The translations under genes were made by a program, and so were the position numbers. Below, in pieces: positions 13,601 through 22,037 of a stretch of 24,008 bases of DNA. The first letter of the stretch is position 1. The number at the start of each line of letters is the position of its first letter. The stretch comes from a virus. The notes below the pieces were generated by a model that saw nothing but the letters and a program-made list of their open reading frames with translations, was not told where the DNA came from and ran no database searches. Location: positions 1 to 24,008 of the IMG/VR virus record IMGVR_UViG_3300022752_000391. One strand, given 5' to 3'.

Positions 13601-16600
13601 AACGGTCAAAGCCGTAGTGACCAGCAAGTTCGTGGGCTAAAGTCATTTCAAAGTCTAAACGGTTAGCATGGGTATTACCAACAGTTACAACGGTGCCGTC
13701 ATCTAATACAACGCCTTTTAATGTACGCAGATCTTCAGGGTCAAGTTGATTCCTAATATAGTCTGGTAAACCTTCTACAGAATCAGCGTATACAAAGTTG
13801 ATTCCTTCTGGCAGTTTAGCTTTTGCTTCTTCGGCTAGTTTGCGAGTCTCGGCAACATTAACTTTGCCTTCTCCCTTTTTACCAAGCCTAAATACGCTAT
13901 CAAAATCATCACGAGTGAACTTAATTTCAGGTTTATATTCAAGTTCGCCCTCAAATAAAGACTCAAACTGACCTTCTTTTTCTGCTTTTATACCTGCTTC
14001 AATTTCTGCTACGCCGGTCTTAAGCGGCTTTTTACGTTGCTTACGGGCAGGTTGATCGCCTAAAATAGCTAATGCACGCGCTGCTTTTGTTTTTTCTTTA
14101 AGTTCTTCAATGCGTACGTTTTCTTTTGCTACCTCATCTTTAAGTACTTTAATGACGTCGGTTAAAGTTTCTTTCTTTTCAGCTAAAGAATTAAATTTTT
14201 GTTTTAACGGACCAACAAGCGCTTTAGTTTTAAGCGCATTTTCGTTAGCCGTAATTCTAGTTTCAATTGCTTTTATGTAGGCTTTAATATCCGCTTCATA
14301 CTCAGGCACTTCATCAATTGTTTTGCCAAGGCGCTTACGGATGCCAGCCATTTCGGCGGCACCTTCTCTACTTCTTTCAATTACTTCTTGGCGTTTCTCT
14401 TCCGCCGTCTTACCCAAACCAACTTTTTTAGTTACCGCTTTCTGCATTAACGGCTGGCGTTCTCTATCACGAGCTTCTTTTAGTATGCCTAGCTGTCTTT
14501 CTAATCTAGCATATTCCGGTGTGCCTTCTTTGGCTTTTTCTAGCTGCGCTTCTTTATTACGAATAAGCTTTCTAACAGCCGCTAAATTTCTAGATTTTGT
14601 GCCAATTTCTACAGTACGTTCTGTCGTAACACCGAGATCTTCAGGCGCACCCTTAGCTTCTACTTCTTCTTTAACCACAACAGGTTTTACTTCTTGGCGT
14701 ACGTATGCTGCCGCTTCGCCTTTTTCTAATGCTTTTTGCCCTGAAACCCGTTTTTCTGCAATTCTTTTTTCTAAGTCTGCCGCAGCTTTAGCTTCTGCTT
14801 CATCAAATTTTCCAAGAGTAGCTTGCGAGAAAGCTTGGTCTACTTCGCCTTTTGCTTCGCTTTCTTCTAGTACTTTCTTTAAGCGTTTACGAGTACGCTT
14901 TACAAAAGCGTCGCTGTTTTCCCGAGCACGAACAATATCACTAAGCGTAACACTTTCTTCACGCTGCCGTATATCTTCTATAAACGCTTGCTCTTCTTTT
15001 AGAGTTTGCTCTAATTCTGTAAGCCGTTTCTCATACGCAGGTATTTCTTTTTCAAATACAAATTTAGCTTTAGCTGACTTGCCTTTTGTATTTTCCTTAA
15101 GCCATTTAATACGGTCTTTGTAGAACTTAATTTCTTTTTCAGTGCGCTTATCATTCTCTAATGCTTGCTCTAGTGGCTTAGCAAACAATTCACGCATAGC
15201 AATAGCACGGTTTTCTAACTCTTTTTTTGTCTGCGCATAAGACGTTTCTAAATCAGAACTTAGTTTAGCTATTAAAGCTTTTCTATTATCTTGTGCAAGT
15301 AGCGCGGCGGTTTGCTCTTCAGTTAAAGGTCTTTTTTCTCCAGTAACTCCAAGTTTTTCAAGAAGTTTGTCTTTCTTAACTTCTAACTGAAGATGCCGTT
15401 TAATGTACCTATTTCTTTGTGCTTTAGAATCTTCAACAAATTTCTTAATTCTTGCAGCTGGCAAACGCTCTTTATCTGTCTGTGCTTTATTTAACTGTTT
15501 CTCGGCTTCTAAAAAAGCTTTAGTTAAAAATTGTTTTTGCGCAATTTGATACGGGCCACGACCTAAATCATGGGGCGCTTTAACTCCGGCTTTTAAAGCT
15601 TTAGCGTTTTCCTCTTGTTTCTGGGTAAAATCTTCTAGTTTTATGCGAGCTGCTTCAAAAGTTTTGGTTGCTTCTGGAACCGTAATATATAGAGCAGGTG
15701 CTTTTTCTAAAGGCACAGTTTCTAGTTCAAGCTTAACTTGTTCTAGTTCTTTAACTATTTTTGCGTATTTGTCGTTTTCGACTTTTGCTTTTTCAATAGC
15801 CTGTTGCGCTAAATTTTTAGCAAGCTGTAGTTTTTGCTTTTGGATTCCTACAAACTTCATAAAGTTTGCGGGGGTAGCACGCACTATAGCAACAGGTTCT
15901 AAATCTCTTTCGCCAAACAATTCCCTCTGTGCTAGATCAACGCCGCCTTCATCAGGTTTAGCGTATTCAGGGTAAAACTGAGCAAGTTCTTTTTCTCTAG
16001 GTGTAAGCGCTGCCTGTTCCGTTACTTTATAAGTAGGAACCTTTTTAACTTCGCCTTTTTTACCTACAACTTCATACTCGCCAGTCTTTTCAATTTTGGA
16101 AACGCCGGTAACAGGTTCTTCAGTTTCTGCTATTTGTTTCTCTAAAAACCTAATTTTGTTTAAATCTGGGTTTGCTTTGGCTTTTTCAGTGCGAAGCATC
16201 TGCACTGGATCACGCTCCATTGCGCTAAAGAATTGTTTTTCTACTTTAAGCGCTGACTCGCCTTTAATGTATTTTTGTTTAATACCGGCAAGCTGTTTTT
16301 CTATTTGGCTAATACCCTCTTGCAGCGTATCTTCTTTCTGCATTTTGCTGTATTGCGCAGCTATACGGTTTAATACCAGTCTTTCTTCATCTGGCATTTT
16401 TTCACGTAATGCTTTTTGCCCAAGGCTTAAACGCTGCTGTATGTATTCTGGGCGTAACAGTACCGATAAATTTCGGTTTTTAATTACGTTTTCTAAAGAA
16501 TCTTTTAAGTCGTATGCAAGCTTTAATGCCTCATCAGGAGTCATAGCTTTTTGTTTAGCAGCGGCTCTACGAGCATCTACGTCACGCACCGCAGCTTCAA

Positions 16601-18932
16601 TATAGTCCCCAGCAGCTTGTTCTGCTTTGGCAATAAGACCTTCTTTATTTGTTGCAGCAAATGCAGTTTCCTTTTGCCCTTTGCCTAAATACCTGCTCTT
16701 AACAAGGTCTTCAACAGCATCACGTAATTCGTCAATTGCTTTTTGTTGATCCATTAACGCTTTGTCAAGACGTCCTTCAGCTTTGCGAGTTAACTCAGAC
16801 CATGAACCGCCAAGACTTTCTACGGATGTTTTAGCTTCCGCAAGTCTTTCATTTAGTATATTGACAGTATTTATGTCGTTAGCGGCTTTAGCTTCTTCAA
16901 TAGCCCGATTGATACGATCAATTCGTAAAGCGTTTAACTCTAAATTTTCTGCTGATTTGGGTTGATTGTTTATGCTGTCTACTAAATCATCCGCAACTTT
17001 CTGCGGCATCTGCGTATTAAAAGTTTCTTCTAACTCGGCTCGACGAGCGTCATACGCTAGTTCTTCTTTTGTAGGCTCAAAGGCTAACCCTTGCTGCTTA
17101 GGCGCAAACAAATCTTCTTGTTCTTTTGCCGGTAGTTCTTCTAAGCGCTTTTGCGCTTTCTCTAATTTGCCAACAATTTTGTCAAGTTTTTCTTGATCAA
17201 AAGCTGGACCTGTGTATTTAGCGGCTTGTTTCTTTAGGGTTGATATTTCTTTTTCAAGAGACGCCCGTTCTTCTTCCGGCAGTTTAGGAAGCGTTTCACG
17301 TTGTTTTTGCGCTGCATCAAGAGCGTCAGATATTTGTGTACGAGTTTCAATTAAATCTCGGTAGGCTTTTGTGTCGCCATTTTTAATAGCCTCATCTATT
17401 TGAGACTGTATACGGTCTAGCATGTTCTCCATACGGGGTATGGAATTAGCTAACATAGTACGAGTATCTTCTAGTTCTTTAGCTTGCGCTTCTTTTTCAG
17501 CTACGGTAAGCGTTGATTTAGCGCCGGGCAATTCAACAAACTTAGATGGCGGTATTTCTTCGCCTAGTTGTAGTTCCCTAGCTTGTTGTAGCCGTTCTGC
17601 TTCTGCCGCTTGTTGTTCATCTAATTTAGCTTGCGCTTCAGCAGCTTCTTGCTCTCTGGTAACTTTTAACGCTTCAATGCGTTGTTCTAGCGTTTTATAT
17701 GCGCCGGGTACTTCTGGGGCGGCTACGCCAACACGTTTAGCGTACTCTGCTTGTTCTTGTTTAAGTGCTTTAATCTGATCAATAACATTGCGCTTATCTT
17801 CTTTAGATAAATCTTTTTGCTTTCTTACAGCTTCTAAGTCCGCAATACGTTGCGCAAAATCTGCTTGTACTTGCTGTACTTCTGCTTGACCTTCGGGGCT
17901 AGCATAGTAGTCTTTCATTACCCCAGCTTGCTGCTCACGAGCTATTTCTGCACGCTGTGTTTCACCTTGTTTAGCCGCAGTGTCAATTAAATTTTTAGCA
18001 CGTTTAGTTTCACCTACACGCATGAAGCCTAAGAACGGAGCCAATAACCCCATATCTTTAGCCATCTGCGTATATTCATTTAAAGCTTCTTGGCTGGTTA
18101 TTTCTTGTCCTGCGGCTCCTCGCCGTAAAGCTTCGGTACCAACCATAGAGCCGGCACCAATAACGCCAGCTTCGCCAGCAGTAATAAGGTAGTTTTTAAG
18201 TTTTCCGCCAATCTGAGCAGTAGCTTGTTCAGCCGTAATAGCGCCAGATTTAATTTGTGGCAGGAGAATTTTTGCTTCTTGAGTGGCTGTTTTAAAAGCC
18301 GTATTTTTAATAGCGCCGGTAATTAACCCGGGTCCTACGCTATCAATAGCGGTTTGTCCAATAGCAGCAATAAGGGCTGCGTCTGTATCGACTGGCTTAC
18401 CTAAGTCTTTTGCCCTAGTAATGTTTTCGCCGTAGTGAATAGGCAAGTTAGCTGCCGCAAAACCAATTAAACTGGCTACAGCAGCTTTAGGCGCAATGGC
18501 ACCGGCAGCAGCACCAGCAGCAATAGGGGCACCATAGCGACCACCAATACTACCAATTAAGCCGCCAACAGGCTCTGTTACATACTCGCTTAATAATGCG
18601 CCGGCTCCGGGTATTATGCCCTGCCGTTGTCTTGCGGCTACATCTTCTTTTGTAATTTGCTGAAAACCTTCAGCCGCAGATTTTTCTAGTTCTTTGCCGT
18701 ATTCAACAAGACTTTCTGCACCGGTAGTTTCACCAATGCCTCGTGCCGCCGAACCTAGTCCAGATTTAAAACCTGATTTAACTGCCGGTATAAAACCGGT
18801 CTTTGCCATGCGCTCTTCAAATTCAGGAAAAGCTTCAGGGTATTTTTTACGGGCAAGCTCAAAAGCTTCATCATCGCTTAGACCCTTAGGCACCTCCATA
18901 TAGGTGCCATCTGGCAACGGCAAATACGGCAT
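10593..18932 (-). CDS. Giant virion/ejection protein with coiled coils, HExxxH site and LPD38-like domain
   Basis: This encodes 2779 residues, probably an internal virion protein ejected into the host (the role of T7 gp15/gp16). Order of parts: a short N-terminal LPDGTYMEVPKGLSDDEAF module; hydrophobic Gly/Ala-rich segments at about 121-165, 185-210 and 250-268 that could enter membranes; a Glu/Lys/Ala/Gln-rich, mostly coiled-coil region from about 320 to 1640; and a metallopeptidase-like domain with H1767-E-L-A-G-H1772. Last comes a C-terminal region resembling large polyvalent protein domain 38 (around 2150-2560, including NPFYAYKQLVRDP), ending in more charged helix. AGGGAA before the ATG is the ribosome binding site; 16 bases separate it from the transglycosylase gene. 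No frameshift is seen. The LPD38 label rests on recognition of its style and is less certain than the virion role. Confidence 0.88.
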   Translation of the reverse strand: MPYLPLPDGTYMEVPKGLSDDEAFELARKKYPEAFPEFEERMAKTGFIPAVKSGFKSGLGSAARGIGETTGAESLVEYGKELEKSAAEGFQQITKEDVAARQRQGIIPGAGALLSEYVTEPVGGLIGSIGGRYGAPIAAGAAAGAIAPKAAVASLIGFAAANLPIHYGENITRAKDLGKPVDTDAALIAAIGQTAIDSVGPGLITGAIKNTAFKTATQEAKILLPQIKSGAITAEQATAQIGGKLKNYLITAGEAGVIGAGSMVGTEALRRGAAGQEITSQEALNEYTQMAKDMGLLAPFLGFMRVGETKRAKNLIDTAAKQGETQRAEIAREQQAGVMKDYYASPEGQAEVQQVQADFAQRIADLEAVRKQKDLSKEDKRNVIDQIKALKQEQAEYAKRVGVAAPEVPGAYKTLEQRIEALKVTREQEAAEAQAKLDEQQAAEAERLQQARELQLGEEIPPSKFVELPGAKSTLTVAEKEAQAKELEDTRTMLANSIPRMENMLDRIQSQIDEAIKNGDTKAYRDLIETRTQISDALDAAQKQRETLPKLPEEERASLEKEISTLKKQAAKYTGPAFDQEKLDKIVGKLEKAQKRLEELPAKEQEDLFAPKQQGLAFEPTKEELAYDARRAELEETFNTQMPQKVADDLVDSINNQPKSAENLELNALRIDRINRAIEEAKAANDINTVNILNERLAEAKTSVESLGGSWSELTRKAEGRLDKALMDQQKAIDELRDAVEDLVKSRYLGKGQKETAFAATNKEGLIAKAEQAAGDYIEAAVRDVDARRAAAKQKAMTPDEALKLAYDLKDSLENVIKNRNLSVLLRPEYIQQRLSLGQKALREKMPDEERLVLNRIAAQYSKMQKEDTLQEGISQIEKQLAGIKQKYIKGESALKVEKQFFSAMERDPVQMLRTEKAKANPDLNKIRFLEKQIAETEEPVTGVSKIEKTGEYEVVGKKGEVKKVPTYKVTEQAALTPREKELAQFYPEYAKPDEGGVDLAQRELFGERDLEPVAIVRATPANFMKFVGIQKQKLQLAKNLAQQAIEKAKVENDKYAKIVKELEQVKLELETVPLEKAPALYITVPEATKTFEAARIKLEDFTQKQEENAKALKAGVKAPHDLGRGPYQIAQKQFLTKAFLEAEKQLNKAQTDKERLPAARIKKFVEDSKAQRNRYIKRHLQLEVKKDKLLEKLGVTGEKRPLTEEQTAALLAQDNRKALIAKLSSDLETSYAQTKKELENRAIAMRELFAKPLEQALENDKRTEKEIKFYKDRIKWLKENTKGKSAKAKFVFEKEIPAYEKRLTELEQTLKEEQAFIEDIRQREESVTLSDIVRARENSDAFVKRTRKRLKKVLEESEAKGEVDQAFSQATLGKFDEAEAKAAADLEKRIAEKRVSGQKALEKGEAAAYVRQEVKPVVVKEEVEAKGAPEDLGVTTERTVEIGTKSRNLAAVRKLIRNKEAQLEKAKEGTPEYARLERQLGILKEARDRERQPLMQKAVTKKVGLGKTAEEKRQEVIERSREGAAEMAGIRKRLGKTIDEVPEYEADIKAYIKAIETRITANENALKTKALVGPLKQKFNSLAEKKETLTDVIKVLKDEVAKENVRIEELKEKTKAARALAILGDQPARKQRKKPLKTGVAEIEAGIKAEKEGQFESLFEGELEYKPEIKFTRDDFDSVFRLGKKGEGKVNVAETRKLAEEAKAKLPEGINFVYADSVEGLPDYIRNQLDPEDLRTLKGVVLDDGTVVTVGNTHANRLDFEMTLAHELAGHYGFDRLIGRKGLYDLAKRIEAKPGGIIRMAREMGVLNDVVAAVKDAKARGGLTPEGEMVTALREMVAYVEQNRLTDNFIKRSIRFIKEMVGAFRNWLRSTGLTKLEKVSDADLLYLLKESRDAIGGKGAVLPSGPIGLDKAFRKAKFADPNDPLSNAANLIVGREKSVVSKLKGNLVAFNTQFVDRLAPLKEIWRRMGETGPASQMMYNLLAHGQRTNITSETVVNGPRIFYKNPETGEVTIRAGGGPGMKDVLQELLQSKKGNVQALNEGFTAYAIAKRADDVGFNKLVMDGVIDGKEVTPQMLAAAKKSGDADPHFVKAFEIYQKYNNGLIDTLIDSGYLGAQKGKELKAKNYVPYYRIRNGNAELMIGMESPIRIGSLKEQPYLKELVGGETKIRDFFRSSVENTAMITDMALSNNATMSVANTLKGLGIAEIHKGNGPASPDVIRFKSNGKDYHAVIDTSKNAEFNDISPDLLVKGLEGIPTQLPGIVRLLGIPANWLRKGVTRNPFYAYKQLVRDPISAYLTTGGNFVPILSSLKEIGKAARGTSDTSKFMQESGITGGEVYTGYAEDLNQIVTRLKGGSANLTGAMAFMDRVASQADASTRSVLYESFRKQGLTDMEAQIATMESMNFNTRGASPSMHWVNTMVPFFNSAVQGYNVLYKAFAGKMPYAKRLDLQNKLIKRGSMIAGMSILYAIANQDNEAYQNATPEQRYMNWFIPGFGAEGKEGFRMPIPFEAGYIFKALPEALVNMAYSDDKAREGLDAIKTVLNATNPLGIPTAIKAPLEAYGFNKSIYTGRDIESVRLQQYEPGQRYYDTTNEGPKMLGEMLNISPVKLDYLFKNYFGGLYTTISALVNPMLLDSRTVKPDGSLADTPGFGVLFQPRDGGGIVRSAYDALEGYAQKAETLERLQETGREKEAEAYSKKYEKEINLGQAAGTMKAQLDALSAEIRKIKESVLQPGQNREQFAREKKEQIKELQDNRTKLAKEYLKTIAETKRQSSLAQ

Positions 18933-18948
18933 AAAAATTCCCTAATTG

Positions 18949-20961
18949 TTATTTTCTAATCTTATCCTCAGGTACTGTTTGCACCTGTACTGATGGATTT
19001 GCTAGTCCTTGTAAATCTGATTCAGTTAACCCTGATGATTCTAAATACCAACGTTTAAGCTCAGGATTCATCATTATACGCTTATACGTTTCTTGTTGGA
19101 TATACTTCTCACGATTACCCGGTTTATTCAAATCAAAGTTGCCAATCTTGGTCATGTTTTTGATTTGAGCTTCAATTGACTTAGGTATATTTTCAAGCAA
19201 TCCTGCATACTTAACATTCTGCGTTTCAACACCTCTTTGTTTATAAAGGTCTTGATATAGCTTGTTTCTTTCTTGCGCAGATAATGCCGCAAGTCCTTGA
19301 GCTTCTGCGGCGCTTAAAGCTTTACGAGAAGTTAAGTAATCTTGAATACCTGCGGCACCACCTTGACCAATATTAGCCGAAGCATAGGGAGAAGTTCCGC
19401 CAGCAATCCGCAATCCAGTACCTAATAAACCAAGCCCTTGTGCTTCTTTTTGCTGTTTAGCTAAGTTGAGGAAGTAGTCGTTTATGCGGTCTTGGGTTGA
19501 AACGCCGGGTGGCATTGCAGGCTGACTGGAGGTTTCAAAATTAAATTTTGGTAGTTTGTAGTTAGGATCAAATGCTGCGCTTGAAGGGAATTGATTGCCC
19601 TCTTGTGCCATACGGCGGTTTACGTTTGAACTTGAGATCATGCGGTTTATTTCACGATCAGAATCTGCCTGAGAAATTGTTTTTGGTTCCGTTTTTGCGG
19701 CAGTTTCACTTACAGCTGATTTACCAAGAGGCTGTTTTCCAAGGCGTATTCTTTCTATATCAGAAGCAGATAAATCTGTTTTAGGGATTCTACCTCTAAG
19801 AATGTCTGTTTCTGGAGAAGGTGTACTTAAAAATGAACCAACCTTAGACGGTATCTTTTTAAGAAACTCCATTATTTTTTTGTCAGTTGGACTCCCGCCA
19901 TAAATTAAAGGCGTTTCTTCTTCCTCTTCAACAGGGGCAGGGACGCTTCCCCTGTCAACAAAATTAATAATGCCGCCTTTGGCTAAGTTTTTAACATAGT
20001 TACGAGTCTCTTTTGGTAACTTACTAAAGTCACCGCCACGCTTGAGCCACTTGTCAGTATTGCCCGGACCCCAGTTGTACGCAATTGCAGCTAGTTTAGG
20101 ATCGCCATACTTTCTTTCTAGTTTAGCCAAGTACCCAACACCGCCAAAAATATTCTGATATGGATCAGTAATATCACTAACACCCATTTCTCTTGCAGTG
20201 CCCGGCATTAACTGCATAACACCTGTAGCCCCTTTGGGCGAGACTGCACGAGCAGGGTCTTTATGTCCGCCGGTTTCTTTATTCATTACATGCTCAACCA
20301 GCCATGGGGTAGCGCCTTTTTCTTGGGCTGCCTTTAAAGCAATATCTCTATGAGATCCGCCTGCGGTTGAAGCTGGGGTGGCACTTTTTGTTTGTCTGGC
20401 TTCTGCCAAAGCTGTTTCATATGACTTAGGCACCATCGCACCAATCTTCTGACGTAACATATTTGCACCGGCAGCAAAGCCACCTAGCCCGCCAGTCTTA
20501 ATAATCTGACTTAAAAATTTGTCATCGTCATCAGTATCGTCGTCTTCGTCATCATCGGCGAAACTAGGCATGCCGCCAGTATTAAATGCAACCATGCCGC
20601 CGCCAGCATAGCTCTGCATTTCATCGTCGGTAGGGTCAAAATGGTCATCCATAGCAATACCACCACCAGCTAGGGTCTGCATATTTTCTGCCGGTAAAGC
20701 GGCTACGCCCGATTCTGCCATTTGTGGTGGGGCAGCTTGAGCCAACATTTGGTCTCGTACTGTTGGCGCTTGCATTTGTTGTGCAGCTTCTGCGCCTTGA
20801 CTAGCGGTCATTAATCTATCACGCTGCTGCTTTGCAGCCATGGCTACAGCCATAGGAATCGAGTTATCTCGACCCTGCATTACCGCTAATAGTCTATCAA
20901 CAGGATACAGTTGTGGATTAAGCGCATCCTGATACAGTTGTTCCATACTTGGGGCTTTCAT
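18949..20961 (-). CDS. Virion protein with soluble lytic transglycosylase (SLT) domain
   Basis: This should cut peptidoglycan glycan strands during DNA entry, 670 residues. Residues about 203-325 form the SLT domain: catalytic E229 in MNKETGG, GVMQLMPGTA (247-256), a YQNIFGGVGYLAKL helix and AYNWGPG (294-300). The N-terminal 200 residues are Gln/Ala-rich with Gly-Gly-Gly hinges and an acidic run (136-147). The C-terminal half is low in motifs, mostly polar helix with a short Gly-rich stretch (LGLLGTGLRIAGG). There is no signal peptide or membrane anchor, which argues for a virion component and not a lysis enzyme. AGGAG at 20967-20971 overlaps the previous stop codon, so translation is probably coupled. 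The catalytic assignment is strong; particle location is inferred from neighbours. Confidence 0.9.
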   Translation of the reverse strand: MKAPSMEQLYQDALNPQLYPVDRLLAVMQGRDNSIPMAVAMAAKQQRDRLMTASQGAEAAQQMQAPTVRDQMLAQAAPPQMAESGVAALPAENMQTLAGGGIAMDDHFDPTDDEMQSYAGGGMVAFNTGGMPSFADDDEDDDTDDDDKFLSQIIKTGGLGGFAAGANMLRQKIGAMVPKSYETALAEARQTKSATPASTAGGSHRDIALKAAQEKGATPWLVEHVMNKETGGHKDPARAVSPKGATGVMQLMPGTAREMGVSDITDPYQNIFGGVGYLAKLERKYGDPKLAAIAYNWGPGNTDKWLKRGGDFSKLPKETRNYVKNLAKGGIINFVDRGSVPAPVEEEEETPLIYGGSPTDKKIMEFLKKIPSKVGSFLSTPSPETDILRGRIPKTDLSASDIERIRLGKQPLGKSAVSETAAKTEPKTISQADSDREINRMISSSNVNRRMAQEGNQFPSSAAFDPNYKLPKFNFETSSQPAMPPGVSTQDRINDYFLNLAKQQKEAQGLGLLGTGLRIAGGTSPYASANIGQGGAAGIQDYLTSRKALSAAEAQGLAALSAQERNKLYQDLYKQRGVETQNVKYAGLLENIPKSIEAQIKNMTKIGNFDLNKPGNREKYIQQETYKRIMMNPELKRWYLESSGLTESDLQGLANPSVQVQTVPEDKIRK
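20521..20556 (-). repeat. Acidic-run coding repeat in the transglycosylase gene
   Basis: Twelve consecutive codons (GAT/GAC with one GAA and one ACT) encode DDDEDDDTDDDD at residues 136-147, directly before the SLT region. The near-pure GAY codons make the DNA a short imperfect trinucleotide repeat. It may bind divalent cations or act as a charged linker. Confidence 0.7.
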
Positions 20962-20969
20962 GCTCGCTC

Positions 20970-22037
20970 CTAACCAAATGCTTTATATGCACCAAGACCC
21001 GCAAGACCCAAGCCTGTAACTTGAGATAATGAACTGGGAGGTGCTTGATATTGTTGAACTGAAGTTTGCTGAAGTGGCAAACCGCGTAATTGAGCATTCA
21101 TAAATGCAAGCTGTTGTTGTGGGTATTGTTGCGCTACAGCATAGTTTTGAATAGCTTGATTCATTATATTTTGCTGTTGCTGCTGTTGTTGTGTGCCCAA
21201 CTGATTCTGTAAACCAATGATGCCTTGCTGCGCACCAAGTTGTTGCCCGCCCAATTGACCTAGTTGACCAGCTGCTTGAACGGCTTGACCGTAACCCTGT
21301 AGTCCTGCGGTAGTACCAAATTGCTGTGCTTGTTGCGCAGCTTGGAATGCGTTTTGTGTGCCAGTAGCTTGAATGTTGGCTAACTGTGCTTGTAAGTTTC
21401 TGTTTCTTTCTTGTTCAGCCAAAACTTGACGGGCGCCACCATATGTTCCTTGTCTAGCTGCGCCAAGATTTGCGCCTACATTACGCATTTGTGCATCACG
21501 TAATGCTTCTGTTTTTTGCACATCTACCACATTTTGTACATACGGCGACATGTATGCTTGCGTAGCCGCTGGGTTTGTAGCCATAGCACGATAGTCCGCA
21601 CCAGCACCAATAGAACCTAAACCTGCGGCACCGGCTAAACCTGTAGCTTGACCATACTGACCGGGTACTTGCAGATTTTCTGCACCGGTAAAACTTTGTT
21701 GCTGCATTGGGCTAAACGAAGCAATATAATCCTCAGGTTTTGTGCTATACGGTACAAAAGGTTTAACACCTGTAATTTGAGTAGTACCATCAGGTCCCGG
21801 GGTAGTATTAAACAACTGCTGTTGAGTTGCGCCAAGCATTGTCTCAACATAGGGACGTGCGTATTCAGGAATGCTTGTATTTTGTACAGTCGTTTGAGTA
21901 GGTGCGGCAGGAGGAGGGGGAGGCGAACCACCACCGCCACCAAGGATGTATCCGCCGTTAGCTTTTCTGCGTGTAGCAGAGTCGCCTAAAAATTCTCCAG
22001 CGGCGTATAACTCACGTCTAGAATAAGTTGTTTTCAT
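20970..22037 (-). CDS. Gln/Ala-rich internal virion protein (gp14-like by position)
   Basis: This encodes 355 residues with strongly biased composition. A GGGGGSPPPPPAAP linker (33-46) follows a short basic N-terminus. Residues 55-120 hold a more ordered part (IPEYARPYVETMLGATQQQ, SFSPMQQQSF). From about 150 to 330 there is a helical Gln/Ala/Asn-rich region (QVLAEQERNRNLQAQLANIQ), including seven consecutive Gln at 283-289. A short hydrophobic Gly/Leu tail ends the protein. There are no cysteines or catalytic motifs. Its start overlaps the GNAT-like gene stop (ATGA), and eight bases separate it from the transglycosylase gene. Alongside a transglycosylase and a giant coiled-coil protein, this profile suits an ejection-channel component comparable in place to T7 gp14. 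Homology to gp14 itself is not claimed. Confidence 0.8.
   Translation of the reverse strand: MKTTYSRRELYAAGEFLGDSATRRKANGGYILGGGGGSPPPPPAAPTQTTVQNTSIPEYARPYVETMLGATQQQLFNTTPGPDGTTQITGVKPFVPYSTKPEDYIASFSPMQQQSFTGAENLQVPGQYGQATGLAGAAGLGSIGAGADYRAMATNPAATQAYMSPYVQNVVDVQKTEALRDAQMRNVGANLGAARQGTYGGARQVLAEQERNRNLQAQLANIQATGTQNAFQAAQQAQQFGTTAGLQGYGQAVQAAGQLGQLGGQQLGAQQGIIGLQNQLGTQQQQQQQNIMNQAIQNYAVAQQYPQQQLAFMNAQLRGLPLQQTSVQQYQAPPSSLSQVTGLGLAGLGAYKAFG
21171..21191 (-). repeat. Seven-codon CAA/CAG glutamine tract
   Basis: Seven successive CAA/CAG codons encode glutamines 283-289 of the Gln-rich virion protein. Mixed codons reduce slippage, but the tract may still vary in length among relatives. Confidence 0.75.

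Noticed and set aside
14323-15123. A 266-residue plus-strand open frame opposite the giant virion gene
   Set aside because: It is Ser/Leu/Phe/Ala-rich, the expected reverse of Lys/Glu/Ala coiled-coil codons, and several similar frames occur along the same stretch; no start signals.
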